DNA from: CAVTWJ01 sp963849485
Lineage (GTDB): Bacteria; Oederibacteriota; Muellerivitia; Muellerivitales; Muellerivitaceae
Length of the DNA: 64,000 bases
Reading direction: 5' to 3'
Assembly: GCA_963849485.1 (NCBI GenBank)
Contig: CAWKIF010000079.1
Coordinates: 124,001 to 188,000 of the forward strand
Position numbers and translations under genes: made by a program. Shown here piece after piece: positions 41,712-51,795 of the stretch; within the stretch, counting starts at the first letter, position 1; each line of letters begins with the position of its first letter. The notes beneath the pieces were generated by a model. The model ran no database searches and was not told the origin of the DNA. It saw only the letters and a list, made by a program, of their open reading frames with translations.

Positions 41712-43448
41712 ATGGCCCTAATTGACCCCCGTTCCCTGCCCCATGCCTTCCCGCGACGATTCGTCCCCGCCCAAGCCGATTTGGCGGATTGGCCCACCGT
41801 GGAAGGTTTATTCCACCAGCTTGAGGAACGGGCCCTCACCTCACGGGAAGGGCTGGAAAAATGGCTGAAAGATTTCGGCGAGTTCGAGGATACCCTGGAT
41901 GAGGAAGGCTCGGCCCGCTACATCCGGATGACCTGCGCCACCAATGACCCGGTCATCGAGAAAGCCTACCTGGATTTCCTCCAAAACATCTCCGAACCCA
42001 GCAAACCCCGTTTCTTTTCCCTCTTAAAAAAATACCGGGACTGTCCCTGCCGGAAAGAATTACCCCAGGACTATTATTTCCTCTTCAACCGTTCGGTGGA
42101 AAACCAACTCGACCTTTACCGGGAAGAGAACATCCCGTTGGAAACGGAAGTGGAGAAGCTTTCCCAGCAATACCAGAAACTGAACGGTTCCCTGACCGTC
42201 CAGTATGAGGGAAAAGAACAGACCCTCCAGCAGATGGGCCGCTACCAGGAATCCACCGATCGGGCCCAACGAGAGGAAAGCTGGCGTTTGACTGCCCAAA
42301 GGCGCCTCCTGGAAAGGGACGCTTTCGAGGATCTTTTCGACCGGATGTTCGAAGAGAGAAAAAAAATCGCCTCCAATTCGGGTTTCGTCAACTACCGGGA
42401 TTACGCCTTCCGCAGGAAGGAAAGGTTCGACTATACACCCGCGGACTGCGAGGCCTTCCACGAGTCGGCCGAAAAGGCCGTTCGGCCATTGGTGTTGAAG
42501 ATCCAAGAAAAAAGGGGCGGGAAAATGGGCCTATCGACCCTGCGGCCCTGGGATCTTTCGGTCGACCCGGAAGGGAAGCCTCCCCTTCGGCCTTTTCAAG
42601 ACCCAGAAAGGCTAGCTTTGGGGTGTGAAAAAATCCTTCGCCAGGTGGATCCCACCTTCGGGGAGCAGTTTAAAACCATGCGGGAGCTGGGCCTCTTAGA
42701 CCTGGAAAGCCGCAAAGGCAAGGCCCCGGGCGGATACAACACCACCCTGTCCGAGACCCGGCTTCCCTTTATTTTCATGAACGCGGTGGGAATGGACGGA
42801 GACGTGCGAACCCTTTTGCACGAGGGCGGACACGCCATGCACGGGTTCGCCTCCCGACGGATCCCCTTTTCCCCCTACCGACACGCGCCAATGGAATTCT
42901 GCGAAGTGGCCTCCATGAGCATGGAATTAATGGGTGATCCCTTCCTGGGGGAGTTTTATCCGGACCCGAAGGACGCTGCCCGTTCCATCCGCAGGCATCT
43001 GGAAGACGTGATCCTTCTTTTGCCCTGGATCGCCACCATCGACGCCTTTCAGCATTGGATCTATACCCATCCCGACCACTCGAGGGAAGAGCGGACCGCG
43101 GCTTGGGTGGGCCTGCGAATGCGCCTGGGCGGCATGGAGGACTGGAGCGGTTTGGAGGAATTCCGGGCCTCCCTCTGGCACCGCCAGCTCCATATCTTCG
43201 AATTGCCCTTTTATTACATCGAATACGGTATCGCGCAACTGGGCGCGCTTCAGGTTTGGTTGAATTTCAGGAAGAACCGGGAGGAAGGCGTCCGGCTCTA
43301 TAAGAAAGGCCTGGAGGCCGGGGGAACCCTGCCCCTACCCAAGATCTTCGAGGCGGCGGGAATCCGTTTTGATTTCAGCCCCCGCATGATCGAACCCCTG
43401 ATGGCGGAAGTGGAAAATGAGCTTGAAAGGCTTGAGAAAGTTAGTTGA
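41712..43448 (+). CDS. M3-family oligoendopeptidase
   Basis: 578-residue zinc peptidase of the PepF/M3 type, cytoplasmic. The zinc motif HEGGHAMH, with the downstream acidic ligand in EFCEVASMSMEL, is intact. The N-terminal helical part (about residues 30-200) is typical. Likely cleaves short peptides. It overlaps the convergent PAP2 gene by eight bases. Confidence 0.9.
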   Translation: MALIDPRSLPHAFPRRFVPAQADLADWPTVEGLFHQLEERALTSREGLEKWLKDFGEFEDTLDEEGSARYIRMTCATNDPVIEKAYLDFLQNISEPSKPRFFSLLKKYRDCPCRKELPQDYYFLFNRSVENQLDLYREENIPLETEVEKLSQQYQKLNGSLTVQYEGKEQTLQQMGRYQESTDRAQREESWRLTAQRRLLERDAFEDLFDRMFEERKKIASNSGFVNYRDYAFRRKERFDYTPADCEAFHESAEKAVRPLVLKIQEKRGGKMGLSTLRPWDLSVDPEGKPPLRPFQDPERLALGCEKILRQVDPTFGEQFKTMRELGLLDLESRKGKAPGGYNTTLSETRLPFIFMNAVGMDGDVRTLLHEGGHAMHGFASRRIPFSPYRHAPMEFCEVASMSMELMGDPFLGEFYPDPKDAARSIRRHLEDVILLLPWIATIDAFQHWIYTHPDHSREERTAAWVGLRMRLGGMEDWSGLEEFRASLWHRQLHIFELPFYYIEYGIAQLGALQVWLNFRKNREEGVRLYKKGLEAGGTLPLPKIFEAAGIRFDFSPRMIEPLMAEVENELERLEKVS

Positions 43449-44193
43449 ATTTCCAGGTGAGGTTCACTTGGCCGGACCCCAGGGAGAGGGGCAAATCCTT
43501 TGGCGTGTAAACCACCGCGTTGCCAATGATGATCCCCAAGGCCGCTCCCGCGAATACATCCGACAGGTAATGATATTGGCCCTCCACCCGGGCCAAGCCT
43601 TCCCAGGCGCCCAAAAGATAGGCCCCGGCGCCCGCTTCCCATCCCCAGTATTTCATGACCACCGGAGCGAAGCAAAAAGACGTGATGGAATGGCCCGAAG
43701 GGAAAGAATAGGTATTACCCCCGCTGGGCCGAACCCTTTGAACGGTGTACTTGAACCCAGCGGCGACAACGGCGTCATCAACCAATGCTTCCAGGGTATC
43801 CCGCCCGAATTCCTGCCATTTCAGGTCCTTCGTCAAGGCGCCCAATCCCCAACTCCCCAGTCCGATCCCCCCCTGCACCCATCCTTCCCCATAAAAATCA
43901 CCGAAATCGAAGAGGGGTTGAACATTCCAATGTTGGAGGTCGGAGGCCAAACTGTTTTGCCCATCCAGGGTGGCCCAGTCCAAGGCGGTCGCCAAGCTCC
44001 CCACGGCAAAGGGGGTTAAATTTTCCAAGATGAAAAAATGGGGCAAATCGTCGATGAGTTTCGTGGGGAAATGGGCCAGACTCACATCCGAATCGCCAGA
44101 GAGGTCCTTTTCAACACCCTGAGCCTTTGAAATAACCAAAATCGGAATGAGAAGTATCAACCAATAAACAAAAGAGCGAAAACGAATCAACAC
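43441..44193 (-). CDS. PAP2-family membrane-associated phosphatase
   Basis: About 250 residues with an N-terminal hydrophobic signal/anchor (FVYWLILLIPILVIS). The three acid phosphatase motifs are present: KYTVQRVRP, SFPSGHS and RVEGQYHYLSD. Substrate could be a lipid phosphate or undecaprenyl pyrophosphate. I take the GTG at 44193 near the stop of the upstream gene; a longer start at 44241 would overlap that gene by more than 50 bp. Confidence 0.82.
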   Translation of the reverse strand: MLIRFRSFVYWLILLIPILVISKAQGVEKDLSGDSDVSLAHFPTKLIDDLPHFFILENLTPFAVGSLATALDWATLDGQNSLASDLQHWNVQPLFDFGDFYGEGWVQGGIGLGSWGLGALTKDLKWQEFGRDTLEALVDDAVVAAGFKYTVQRVRPSGGNTYSFPSGHSITSFCFAPVVMKYWGWEAGAGAYLLGAWEGLARVEGQYHYLSDVFAGAALGIIIGNAVVYTPKDLPLSLGSGQVNLTWKFN

Positions 44194-44699
44194 ACGTCTT
44201 CGTCTTTTTCTAAGATCCGGGGAAATTTTCCATAAAGCCAAGCGCCAAGCAAGATTCCTAAAACCGTGGCAATCGCCATGAACTTGCCCTCACCGATTTG
44301 GACCAGGGCCGTGCCGGGACAGGCGCCGGAAAGAGCCCACCCCACCCCGAAAACCAAGGCGCCCAGAATGCGCTCGGGAATAAAACTCACGGGTTTCCAA
44401 TCCAAGGGTTTTCCGGAAACCGTGGGTTTCTTCAACCATTGAAACAGGAGAAGCCCCGCGGCCACGATAAAGATGGCCATCCCGATTACTCCCCACAACT
44501 GGGTGCTTTTGAAACGGAACATATCCATCATGGCGTCATAATCGGTGGCTTGAGACTTGGAGAGGAAATAACCAAAAAGCAGGCCGAAACCTCCGAAAAG
44601 CCATAGTTGGCCCGGTTTTAAGTTGGAGCTGCCGGACTTAGGTTTAGAACTACGGCGGACAGGTTTTTTAGTTTTGGGAAGGATTTTACGGATGGCCAT
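44187..44699 (-). CDS. YeeE/YedE transporter half, second
   Basis: 170 residues with a basic N-terminus and four to five membrane helices. WALSGACPGTALVQIG holds the conserved Cys of the YeeE/YedE family, whose members move thiosulfate or related sulfur compounds. Directly behind the first half, 1 bp apart, so the two likely form one transporter. Confidence 0.85.
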   Translation of the reverse strand: MAIRKILPKTKKPVRRSSKPKSGSSNLKPGQLWLFGGFGLLFGYFLSKSQATDYDAMMDMFRFKSTQLWGVIGMAIFIVAAGLLLFQWLKKPTVSGKPLDWKPVSFIPERILGALVFGVGWALSGACPGTALVQIGEGKFMAIATVLGILLGAWLYGKFPRILEKDEDVC

Positions 44700-44700
44700 T

Positions 44701-45177
44701 TTATAACACCCCGAAGAACTTGAAGATGAGGTGGGCGGTCAAGACGCCCGCCGTTAAAAACGCCAAAGTGACGAAGATAGACATTTTATTTCCCAATGGA
44801 ACTCCCATGATGCTGTTGGAGCTGACGCAGCCCCCCGCCCATCTCGCGCCGTAACCCACCAGCAAGCCGCCGATAAAAAGCCAAAGGAACTTCAGGAATA
44901 AGTTCCCCATCATGAGCGCGTCCAACTGTCCGAAAAGAAAGGACCAAGACCAATGCCCGATCGTCGCCAATACCCCGCCCAGGGGAAGGCCAGCGATAAA
45001 GAATAGTTTCCAGTCGGGATTCTTTTTTTCCCTGGATATTAAGGAACAGGCATCGACGTAACCGCCGGTGACCCCCAGTTTTTTACCCATCATCCAGGCT
45101 AAAGCTAAGGCGGTCAGCCCAATGCCCAATCCACCGGCCCACCAGGACCAAGTTTGGTTAAACAAAAAATTAATCAT
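44701..45177 (-). CDS. YeeE/YedE transporter half, first
   Basis: 158 residues, about four membrane helices. LLVGYGARWAGGCVSSNSI holds the conserved Cys-containing loop of the family, and GVTGGYVDACSLIS is the other marker. With the following gene it makes a split sulfur-compound transporter. Confidence 0.85.
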   Translation of the reverse strand: MINFLFNQTWSWWAGGLGIGLTALALAWMMGKKLGVTGGYVDACSLISREKKNPDWKLFFIAGLPLGGVLATIGHWSWSFLFGQLDALMMGNLFLKFLWLFIGGLLVGYGARWAGGCVSSNSIMGVPLGNKMSIFVTLAFLTAGVLTAHLIFKFFGVL

Positions 45178-45301
45178 AGAAACCTCCGTAAATGACCATT
45201 GGCGAATATTGTAGCCGAGCCCACAACCAGAGCTTTAAAAAAAAGCCAATCGACTTAACAGATTTTAACCGGTCCGGCCGATGAACTTACCTTTTGAATG
45301 A

Positions 45302-46231
45302 TCATCCGATATTTTCATATGCCCTGAAATCCCCGAATTTGCGGCCTGTCAGCTTTTCAAAAGCCTCAATGTACTTTTCGCGGGTCTTCCCAACGATTTC
45401 TTCGGGTAAGACGGGACCGGGAGGGGTTTTCTTCCATTCCTTAAGGGTTTCCAGATAATCCCTGACAAATTGCTTGTCATAACTCTTTTGCGGGACACCT
45501 TCCCGGTAATCGTCCTTGGGCCAAAAGCGGGAGGAATCGGGGGTCATGACCTCATCAATTAGGATGAGGCGGCCATCCAACAAGCCGAACTCAAACTTGG
45601 TATCGGCGATAATGATGCCCTTCACGTCAGCCACATCCCGTCCTTTCTTATAAATCGCCAAGCTGGCATCCTTTACCTTTTCGGACAAGGGGCCATCCTT
45701 GAGGATGTTTTTCATCTCCTCAAAAGAAATATTCAGGTCATGACCCTGCTCCGCCTTGGTCGAGGGGGTAAAGATGGGCTCAGCGATGCGGGAGGATTCC
45801 ACCAGGCCCTTCGGCAGCTCAACGCCGCAAACCTTTCCTGTTTTCTGGTATTCCTTCAAACCCGAGCCAGTCAAATAACCCCGGACAATACATTCCGCCG
45901 CCAAAGGGGAAGCCTTTTTCACGATCATGGACCGGTTCACCAACTGGCTTTGGGCCTTTTGGTAGGGCTCGGGAAGGGTGGAAATATCGGTGGAAACCAC
46001 ATGATTGGGGATGATTCCCTCGACCTGCTTGAACCAAAAAAGGGATATTTGGTTAAGCACCACGCCCTTATCGGGAATTCCGTTGGGCATAATGACATCA
46101 AAGGCCGAGATCCGGTCCGTGACGACAATCAACAACTTGTCCCCCAGGTCGTATATATCCCTGACCTTGCCCCGCTTGGGAGCCGGCGCGCCGGGTATTT
46201 GGGTTTGGAGAACAATGGGTGTTGGAATCAT
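45302..46231 (-). CDS. purC: SAICAR synthetase PurC
   Basis: 309 residues, the longer form of phosphoribosylaminoimidazole-succinocarboxamide synthase, step 8 in IMP synthesis. Marks: GKVRDIYDLGDKLLIVVTDRISAFD, ECIVRGYLTGSGLKEY and LIDEVMTPDSSRFWP. It follows hldD by 12 bp and may be co-transcribed. No other pur genes are near. Confidence 0.95.
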   Translation of the reverse strand: MIPTPIVLQTQIPGAPAPKRGKVRDIYDLGDKLLIVVTDRISAFDVIMPNGIPDKGVVLNQISLFWFKQVEGIIPNHVVSTDISTLPEPYQKAQSQLVNRSMIVKKASPLAAECIVRGYLTGSGLKEYQKTGKVCGVELPKGLVESSRIAEPIFTPSTKAEQGHDLNISFEEMKNILKDGPLSEKVKDASLAIYKKGRDVADVKGIIIADTKFEFGLLDGRLILIDEVMTPDSSRFWPKDDYREGVPQKSYDKQFVRDYLETLKEWKKTPPGPVLPEEIVGKTREKYIEAFEKLTGRKFGDFRAYENIG

Positions 46232-46243
46232 TGGAAAAGCCTC

Positions 46244-47197
46244 CTAGTGACTTTTTAACCACTCGACATATTTTTGAATTCCATCCTCCATTGACATGAA
46301 GGGGGTTGTATATCCAGCCGCCTTCATTTTTCCCATCTCGGCCTGGGTGAAATACTGATACCCCGAGCGGAACTTCTCGGGAGTATCCACCCATTCGATC
46401 CTAGTCTCCTTGCCCAAGGCCTTGAAGAGGGCTTTGGAAAGATCCAGGAAAGTGCGGGCCTGGCCGGTTCCGCAATTGTAAATGCCCGAAGGCGGGTTTT
46501 TCTCAAGGCAGAAGAGGCAAAGTTTGAGAATATCCTTCACGAAAATGAAATCCCTTTTTTGTTCCCCATCGGCGATTCCTTCTTTATGGGAACGGAATAG
46601 GGTCATTTTTCCCGTTTTTTGGATCTCGTGAAAACCATGGTAGATCGGAGACGCCATCCGGCCCTTGTGGTTTTCATCCATCCCGTAAACGTTGAAGAAT
46701 TTCAACCCGTACCACCGGGGAGGGGCGGTAGTTTGCTCCAGGGCCCAAAGGTCAAATAGGTGTTTACTCTTGCCGTAGACGTTGAGGGGCTTGTATCGGG
46801 GTATATCGGCATGGGCATCGGAATATCCTTCCTCGCCCCTGCCATAGGTGGCGCCGGAGGATGCGTAAACCAGCGGAATCTTTTTCTCCGAGCACCACTT
46901 CCATAGAGCCTGGGTATATTCGGTATTCATTTTTCCCATATACGCCTCATCATGGTTCCCCGTATCGGTACAGGCTCCCAAGTGAATGACGGCCGAAATA
47001 TCCTTTAAGCCGGATAAATGGTCCAACAATTGGGAACGGTCAATGAATGGCAATTTTTCCAGGCCCTTCGCGCAGGAACGTGAGGAAAGGTAATCGGCTT
47101 TATCGCAAGTAATGAGATCCGTACGACCGGTTTGGAGTAGATCCTGGGTCAATTGGGAAGCAATGAAACCATAAGCACCAGTAATTAATAAACTCAT
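46244..47197 (-). CDS. hldD: ADP-heptose 6-epimerase HldD
   Basis: Makes ADP-L-glycero-D-manno-heptose for the LPS inner core; a mark of a Gram-negative envelope. Extended SDR with the NADP motif GAYGFIAS, the ATDTGNHDE-like segment HLGACTDTGNHDEAYM and catalytic Y-x3-K in NVYGKSK. 317 residues from the ATG at 47197. Confidence 0.92.
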   Translation of the reverse strand: MSLLITGAYGFIASQLTQDLLQTGRTDLITCDKADYLSSRSCAKGLEKLPFIDRSQLLDHLSGLKDISAVIHLGACTDTGNHDEAYMGKMNTEYTQALWKWCSEKKIPLVYASSGATYGRGEEGYSDAHADIPRYKPLNVYGKSKHLFDLWALEQTTAPPRWYGLKFFNVYGMDENHKGRMASPIYHGFHEIQKTGKMTLFRSHKEGIADGEQKRDFIFVKDILKLCLFCLEKNPPSGIYNCGTGQARTFLDLSKALFKALGKETRIEWVDTPEKFRSGYQYFTQAEMGKMKAAGYTTPFMSMEDGIQKYVEWLKSH

Positions 47198-47214
47198 GAA
47201 GTTCCTCAAAGCCA

Positions 47215-47711
47215 GAATTGATCTGTCATTATATTAATTGAAAAAGGATTGGAAACAGCCTCTTTTAGGAAGGGAAGCTAGGCCGGGAGACGAAGAGAGA
47301 GACGAGGCAGGGAAGTGAAAGAGTAAGGGAACGAGGGCCGCGAGGCACAGGAGGCGCGGGGACCGGCAGACAGCCCAAGGGGAGAAGGCAAACGAGGAGA
47401 GGATAGGTACGCGCAGGTCGTATCTGCAATAGAGAGCAGTGAGCTAGGACGCTCAAGGCGTGAAGTTAAAGCCGAAATAGTTGTTGACAAAAGATGGTAA
47501 CGTGAGAAGGGGAGCTGGAATGGAAATGAGACGAAGAACGGTGGGAAGTGGAAAGGTGGTTGTGGAGAAGTACGATGAGGAGAAAAGTTTTTAAAACGGG
47601 TAAATTGGGGGTTCGTGTGATTTGTGAATTTTGAGTTATGTGGTAGTATGAGAATAGGGATAGTATACGGGTGTATCTATTCAACACGCTTTCTTGAGAG
47701 CTGCTCTTTTA
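47215..47711. other. Gene-free region with a strongly purine-rich plus strand
   Basis: About 500 bp between hldD and thiO. From about 47265 to 47600 the plus strand is mostly G and A with almost no coding look in either direction. Long open frames on the minus strand exist only because of this bias. No tRNA, terminator or clear hairpin was found. Confidence 0.6.
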
Positions 47712-48851
47712 TTAAAGACCCGCTACCGGGTGGGGCGGACGACCCGGAGAGAAGGGCTCGAGGGATAATTCGGTTTTCTCGTCGGTCAGGGCCTGCGCCA
47801 TTAAATGGCCGGTGACGGCCGATTGGAGCAGCCCATGGGTAAAATGTCCCGTCGCAATCCACGCCCCTTCGGTGCCGGGCACTCGACCTAAATAGGGCCA
47901 TCCATCAATCGACCCCGTTCGCAACCCCGCCCAACGATGTTCCACTAAACTGGGATTTAAGTGAGGAAAAATCCGCATTGCCCCATTTAATAATTTCTCT
48001 TCTCCATCAGGTGTCACTCTTTTATCAAACCCAGCATCTTCCAAGGTACTGCCCACGAATACAGGACCGTCCTTTCGAGGGACCACGTAAACAAACGATT
48101 TTCCCAAGCCGTTAAAAAGGATATGACCGATTCGTCCAGGCTCATCCCGATATAAAACCGCCTGGCCTCGGATAGGCCGGGTCGGAATGGAGAAGCCCAG
48201 TTTTTCACATAAGAACGAGGTCCAAGGCCCGGCCGTTAATACCACCTGATCCGCTTCAACGGTTCCCCGGGAAGTTTTCAAGCCTTTGACTTGATGACCC
48301 TTAAGTACAAAATCTTCTACTATTTCCTGGTCTCTCAGGATGATTCCGGATTTTTGCAGGGATGCCACCAAGGCTCGACCCAACCTTGGAGGACGGACTT
48401 GGGAGGTCCCTTCCACATAAAAGGCTTCACTAAAGCTTAGGGATAATTCCGGTTCTACTTTTAGTACCTCTTTCAAGGACAACCAATTTCCCATCACGCC
48501 AAAACCCGCCATGGCTTTTTCCATGGAACGGATGGAAACTTCCTCCTCGGCATTCCTGACAAGATCCAAGCTTCCGGAAGAAATATATTCCGGGTCAATT
48601 CCAGTATCTTTTTTTAATTTTTCACACCATTGAGGATATAAATCAAAAGATTTTTTGCAGAAATCAAAAAAATCCCGATTCACCCGAGACGCGCTTCTCA
48701 AATCCAAAAATCCCGCCCCTGCCCAGGAGGCTTCCCGGGCAAAGGAGGATTTATCAACCATCATTGGATGGATGCCTTTTTCGATCAAATGATAGGCGAT
48801 GGAGAGGCCGATGGCCCCGCCCCCCACGATCACTATTTTATTGGAGTTCAT
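47712..48851 (-). CDS. thiO: Glycine oxidase-like FAD enzyme (ThiO)
   Basis: 379-residue FAD-dependent D-amino-acid oxidase family protein. The FAD motif IVGGGAIGLSIAYHL is at the N-terminus; FAREASWAGAGFLDL and HRWAGLRTGSIDGWPYLG match ThiO, which makes dehydroglycine for the thiazole ring of thiamine. No other thi genes are near, so the exact substrate remains open. Start ATG 48851; residues upstream in frame do not fit the family. Confidence 0.85.
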   Translation of the reverse strand: MNSNKIVIVGGGAIGLSIAYHLIEKGIHPMMVDKSSFAREASWAGAGFLDLRSASRVNRDFFDFCKKSFDLYPQWCEKLKKDTGIDPEYISSGSLDLVRNAEEEVSIRSMEKAMAGFGVMGNWLSLKEVLKVEPELSLSFSEAFYVEGTSQVRPPRLGRALVASLQKSGIILRDQEIVEDFVLKGHQVKGLKTSRGTVEADQVVLTAGPWTSFLCEKLGFSIPTRPIRGQAVLYRDEPGRIGHILFNGLGKSFVYVVPRKDGPVFVGSTLEDAGFDKRVTPDGEEKLLNGAMRIFPHLNPSLVEHRWAGLRTGSIDGWPYLGRVPGTEGAWIATGHFTHGLLQSAVTGHLMAQALTDEKTELSLEPFSPGRPPHPVAGL

Positions 48852-48893
48852 GACACCACTTTTGATCTGGATGAAATCTTGCCAAGAATAGAA

Positions 48894-48926
48894 AAGCCCT
48901 CTCCAAGTGGAGAGGGCTTCTCGATT
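48894..48926 (-). terminator. Rho-independent terminator after the NTF2-like gene
   Basis: Perfect 11-bp stem AAGCCCTCTCC (48894-48904) with its complement (48909-48919), 4-nt loop. On the minus strand it is followed by TTTTC, 19 bp after the stop of the gene at 48945. Confidence 0.75.
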
Positions 48927-48944
48927 CAACCCAATTTTATTTAA

Positions 48945-49643
48945 TTATTTTCCCGGAGGAACAGGGAGATCCGGGCTGGGAATAGACATGGATGAGGGAG
49001 TTTCAACTGCCGAAGGAACCACCTTCGAGGAAGCGACAGGTGTTTTAACACTATCCATGGCAGGAACCGAGCCCGTAGCGGTAGGTATTGATGTCGGCGC
49101 GGCCATGGCGGCTTCTTGAGGCAATGTCGCCAAAACATAAGGCCTTAAGGCAAGAATGTACCAACGGCCATCCCGGAGGGCCAATGCCGAGTAAACATGA
49201 AAGGTTTGGTCAGCGGCGTCCGATCCATCGGCTTTCTTTAATCCTGAAAAAGTGGCTGTACAATCGACCAAGGCAAAATTGAGGATGAAACGAAATTTAT
49301 AATCACTGAAGGAGGGAGTCGATCCCTTCATCTTTTGTGTATCCGCCGCGAGTATATTCTCAATGTCCTCTCGGTTCCACGCTTCTTGGCCAAAAGGATT
49401 AATCAAGGACCCATCCTTCACCCAATTGGAAGCTAATGAATGGGCATCCCCGGAGGCCCAGGCTTGGGAGAAACCATCAAATAATTTTTTTATTCCTTCT
49501 TCATCATTCATCGGTTTGCCCTTCGAATGCTTTACCAACGGTGTCTGCGAAGCGGCTGACGGCGCGGAAGCGCCTTGTTGAGCCAATAGGGGGGTAATAA
49601 CCATGCCTGAAATCATTAAAGCCATGAGGAAAACTTTGATCAT
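48945..49643 (-). CDS. Secreted NTF2-like (SnoaL/DUF4440-type) protein
   Basis: 232 residues with a signal peptide (FLMALMISGMVITPLLAQQ). A nuclear-transport-factor-2-like fold follows (EEGIKKLFDGFSQAWASGDAHSLASNWVKDGSLINPFGQE to RDGRWYILALRPYV). The C-terminal 60 residues are Pro/Ser/Val-rich. Function not known; such proteins often appear as small periplasmic ligand binders. Confidence 0.72.
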   Translation of the reverse strand: MIKVFLMALMISGMVITPLLAQQGASAPSAASQTPLVKHSKGKPMNDEEGIKKLFDGFSQAWASGDAHSLASNWVKDGSLINPFGQEAWNREDIENILAADTQKMKGSTPSFSDYKFRFILNFALVDCTATFSGLKKADGSDAADQTFHVYSALALRDGRWYILALRPYVLATLPQEAAMAAPTSIPTATGSVPAMDSVKTPVASSKVVPSAVETPSSMSIPSPDLPVPPGK

Positions 49644-49941
49644 AAAAAGCTCCTTAAAAATTTAATTCGGGACCATTGAAGTCCCGAGTCAAGCTAAACG
49701 TCCGCTACCCGGCAGGCATTGAAATTAAGGAAACGAATCCTAGAGAAGAATGAAATCGTAGCCATAAGAATTCGACATTATGCCCAGTGCTTTGAAAAAG
49801 GGTCAATTCTGGTAAGAAAAACCTAAAAAAATTAACTGATTATTTAAAAAAGCGCTTCCAGGTTAAACGATTTTCCTTAACTAATTCGGCAATAAGGTTT
49901 AACATTAAAGCATAAATTAAAACATTCTTATCAGGTGCTTT

Positions 49942-50226
49942 ATGGTAAGCCATCAGCAAATCCATGAATTACTTGATTCCTGTCTGACCACAGAAATCCT
50001 CAAATCACTTGATTCAAAATTTCAGCGTTGGCTGGATCTATTCCGAACCGAAGACGCTATGTTTTTGAGACATCGTAAAATCCAGATCGCACTTTTGGAA
50101 AAAGTGGGAAAACAACTTGAGGAGATATTAAATATACCGTTACAAGGTGGGGATCTTCTCGAGGTCAGTCGACGCGCGGATACCTTTTTAGTCGGACAGG
50201 GTTATCGGATCAAACCCTTTTTATGA
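49942..50226 (+). CDS. Small hypothetical protein, helical
   Basis: 94 residues, predicted mostly helical (HQQIHELLDSCLTTEILKSL; QIALLEKVGKQLEEIL). No recognised motif. It stands alone in an AT-richer stretch and has no strong ribosome site. Plausible but unproven. Confidence 0.5.
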   Translation: MVSHQQIHELLDSCLTTEILKSLDSKFQRWLDLFRTEDAMFLRHRKIQIALLEKVGKQLEEILNIPLQGGDLLEVSRRADTFLVGQGYRIKPFL

Positions 50227-50353
50227 CTATCATTAAATCCGATCCAAATTTCATTAATAATGCGTATTTTCCAGATTTCCTAGACTTATTGATAAATAAA
50301 TTAATTATGAATTTTATCAGGCAAGGATTGAATCGATTCTTACCGCCCTAGGA

Positions 50354-51565
50354 TCAATTGCTGAACTGGGCTTTGACCGCGAGAATCCGCTCGATGTTAT
50401 TATTGAAAGCTTGGATGATGTTCGGGTCGAAATGACGACCCGTTCCTTCACGAATAATGCGAAGGGATTCCTCGAGGGAAAAGGCCGGCTTATAACAACG
50501 TTTCGTAGTCAAAGCGTCGAACACATCCGCTAAAGCCACAATCCTCCCGGTCAAGGGTATGCCCTCGCCCTTCAAACCCCGAGGATAACCGGACCCATCC
50601 CATTTTTCGTGATGGGTCATGGCGATTTCCTCCGAGACCTTCAACAACTCCGCCTTGGCATTTTCCAGGATTTTTCCGCCGAAAACCGTGTGGTTTTGCA
50701 TTTCCTTGAATTCCGCCGGGGTCAACTTTCCCGGTTTCATGAGGATGGAATCGGGAACCCCCAGCTTGCCGATATCGTGCATGGGTGACGCGTAGCGGAT
50801 ACTCTCCACCTCGTGGGCGGAAAGGCCCAGACCTTCGGCCAGAATGGCCGAATATCGGCTCATGCGGTGGATATGAACAGCGGTGTCGTCGTCCTTGTAT
50901 TCCGCCGCCACCGACAGGCGGAAGATGGTATCCAGGTAGGCTTCCTTCAATTCCTGGGTGAGGAGGGCGTTCTTGATGGCGATGGCGGCCTGGCTGGCCA
51001 GGGAAAGCACGAGGTTCTCGAAGTGCTTTTCGAAAGCCACGATACCCTTGCCTTTGCGGGCGTTGATCAGCTGCAAAACTCCCACCACGTTGCTTGAGGC
51101 GTCCTTCATGGGGACAATGAGCATGCTCTTGGTGCGGTAATTATTTTTCTCGTCAAAGGAACGGTTGAAACGGTATTCCCGAGTCGAGGGAATCTTGTAG
51201 GCGTCCGGCAGGTTCAATACTTTGGCGGTCACCCCCACGTAACCCGCAAGCGAGCTCTTGTCCAGGGAAACGTAAAAACCGGTGAAAGTCGAGGGAACCA
51301 CTTCCAGGTTTTTCTTTTGAGCCTTGGCCTCGGCCTTCTTGCGCGCGTCCAGGACCTCGTTTTGACTGACGGAAAACCTCAGCTGGCTTCCCTCCCTCAC
51401 GTACAGGCTGCCCGCTTCGGCATTGGTGAATTGCCGGCTCTCCGTGAGGATGAGCGTTAAGAGCTGGTTAAGATCCTGTTCCCGGGAAAGAGCGATTCCA
51501 ATGCGGTTGAGTGACATCAACTGCTCATGGAGTCCTTGAGCGCTTACTTTGGATTTGGGGGGCAT
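50354..51565 (-). CDS. GAF-HD-GYP cyclic-di-GMP phosphodiesterase
   Basis: 403 residues: N-terminal GAF sensor domain (about 20-195) and an HD-GYP domain (about 215-395). The HD and GYP motifs are intact (MHDIGKLGVPD; HHEKWDGSGYPRGLKG; ALADVFDALTTKRCYKPAF). It should degrade c-di-GMP in response to an unknown small ligand. Single gene, no membrane segment. Confidence 0.9.
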   Translation of the reverse strand: MPPKSKVSAQGLHEQLMSLNRIGIALSREQDLNQLLTLILTESRQFTNAEAGSLYVREGSQLRFSVSQNEVLDARKKAEAKAQKKNLEVVPSTFTGFYVSLDKSSLAGYVGVTAKVLNLPDAYKIPSTREYRFNRSFDEKNNYRTKSMLIVPMKDASSNVVGVLQLINARKGKGIVAFEKHFENLVLSLASQAAIAIKNALLTQELKEAYLDTIFRLSVAAEYKDDDTAVHIHRMSRYSAILAEGLGLSAHEVESIRYASPMHDIGKLGVPDSILMKPGKLTPAEFKEMQNHTVFGGKILENAKAELLKVSEEIAMTHHEKWDGSGYPRGLKGEGIPLTGRIVALADVFDALTTKRCYKPAFSLEESLRIIREGTGRHFDPNIIQAFNNNIERILAVKAQFSN

Positions 51566-51795
51566 AGGGGAATACCTCTAAAATTAAAGGAACAGTATCG
51601 TTAAAATACCCCGCCTTCTTTGATTTTACAAGGCCCGGTCCCTTGATCAATCATTCTTAACAGACTGTTATTTCCTGAATTTTGCACCAAGTAGACCGAT
51701 CCCGTGGCCTGATCGGTCCGAATCGGAGCTCTCTAGCGGCCATTTTCAAGGGTAGAGGATATTCGTGCAAAGAATATTTTGCACCATGCCCACCC

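Noticed and set aside
47265..47687. Minus-strand frames of 60-73 codons between hldD and thiO
   Set aside because: Produced by the C/T-rich strand; low complexity, no ribosome sites.
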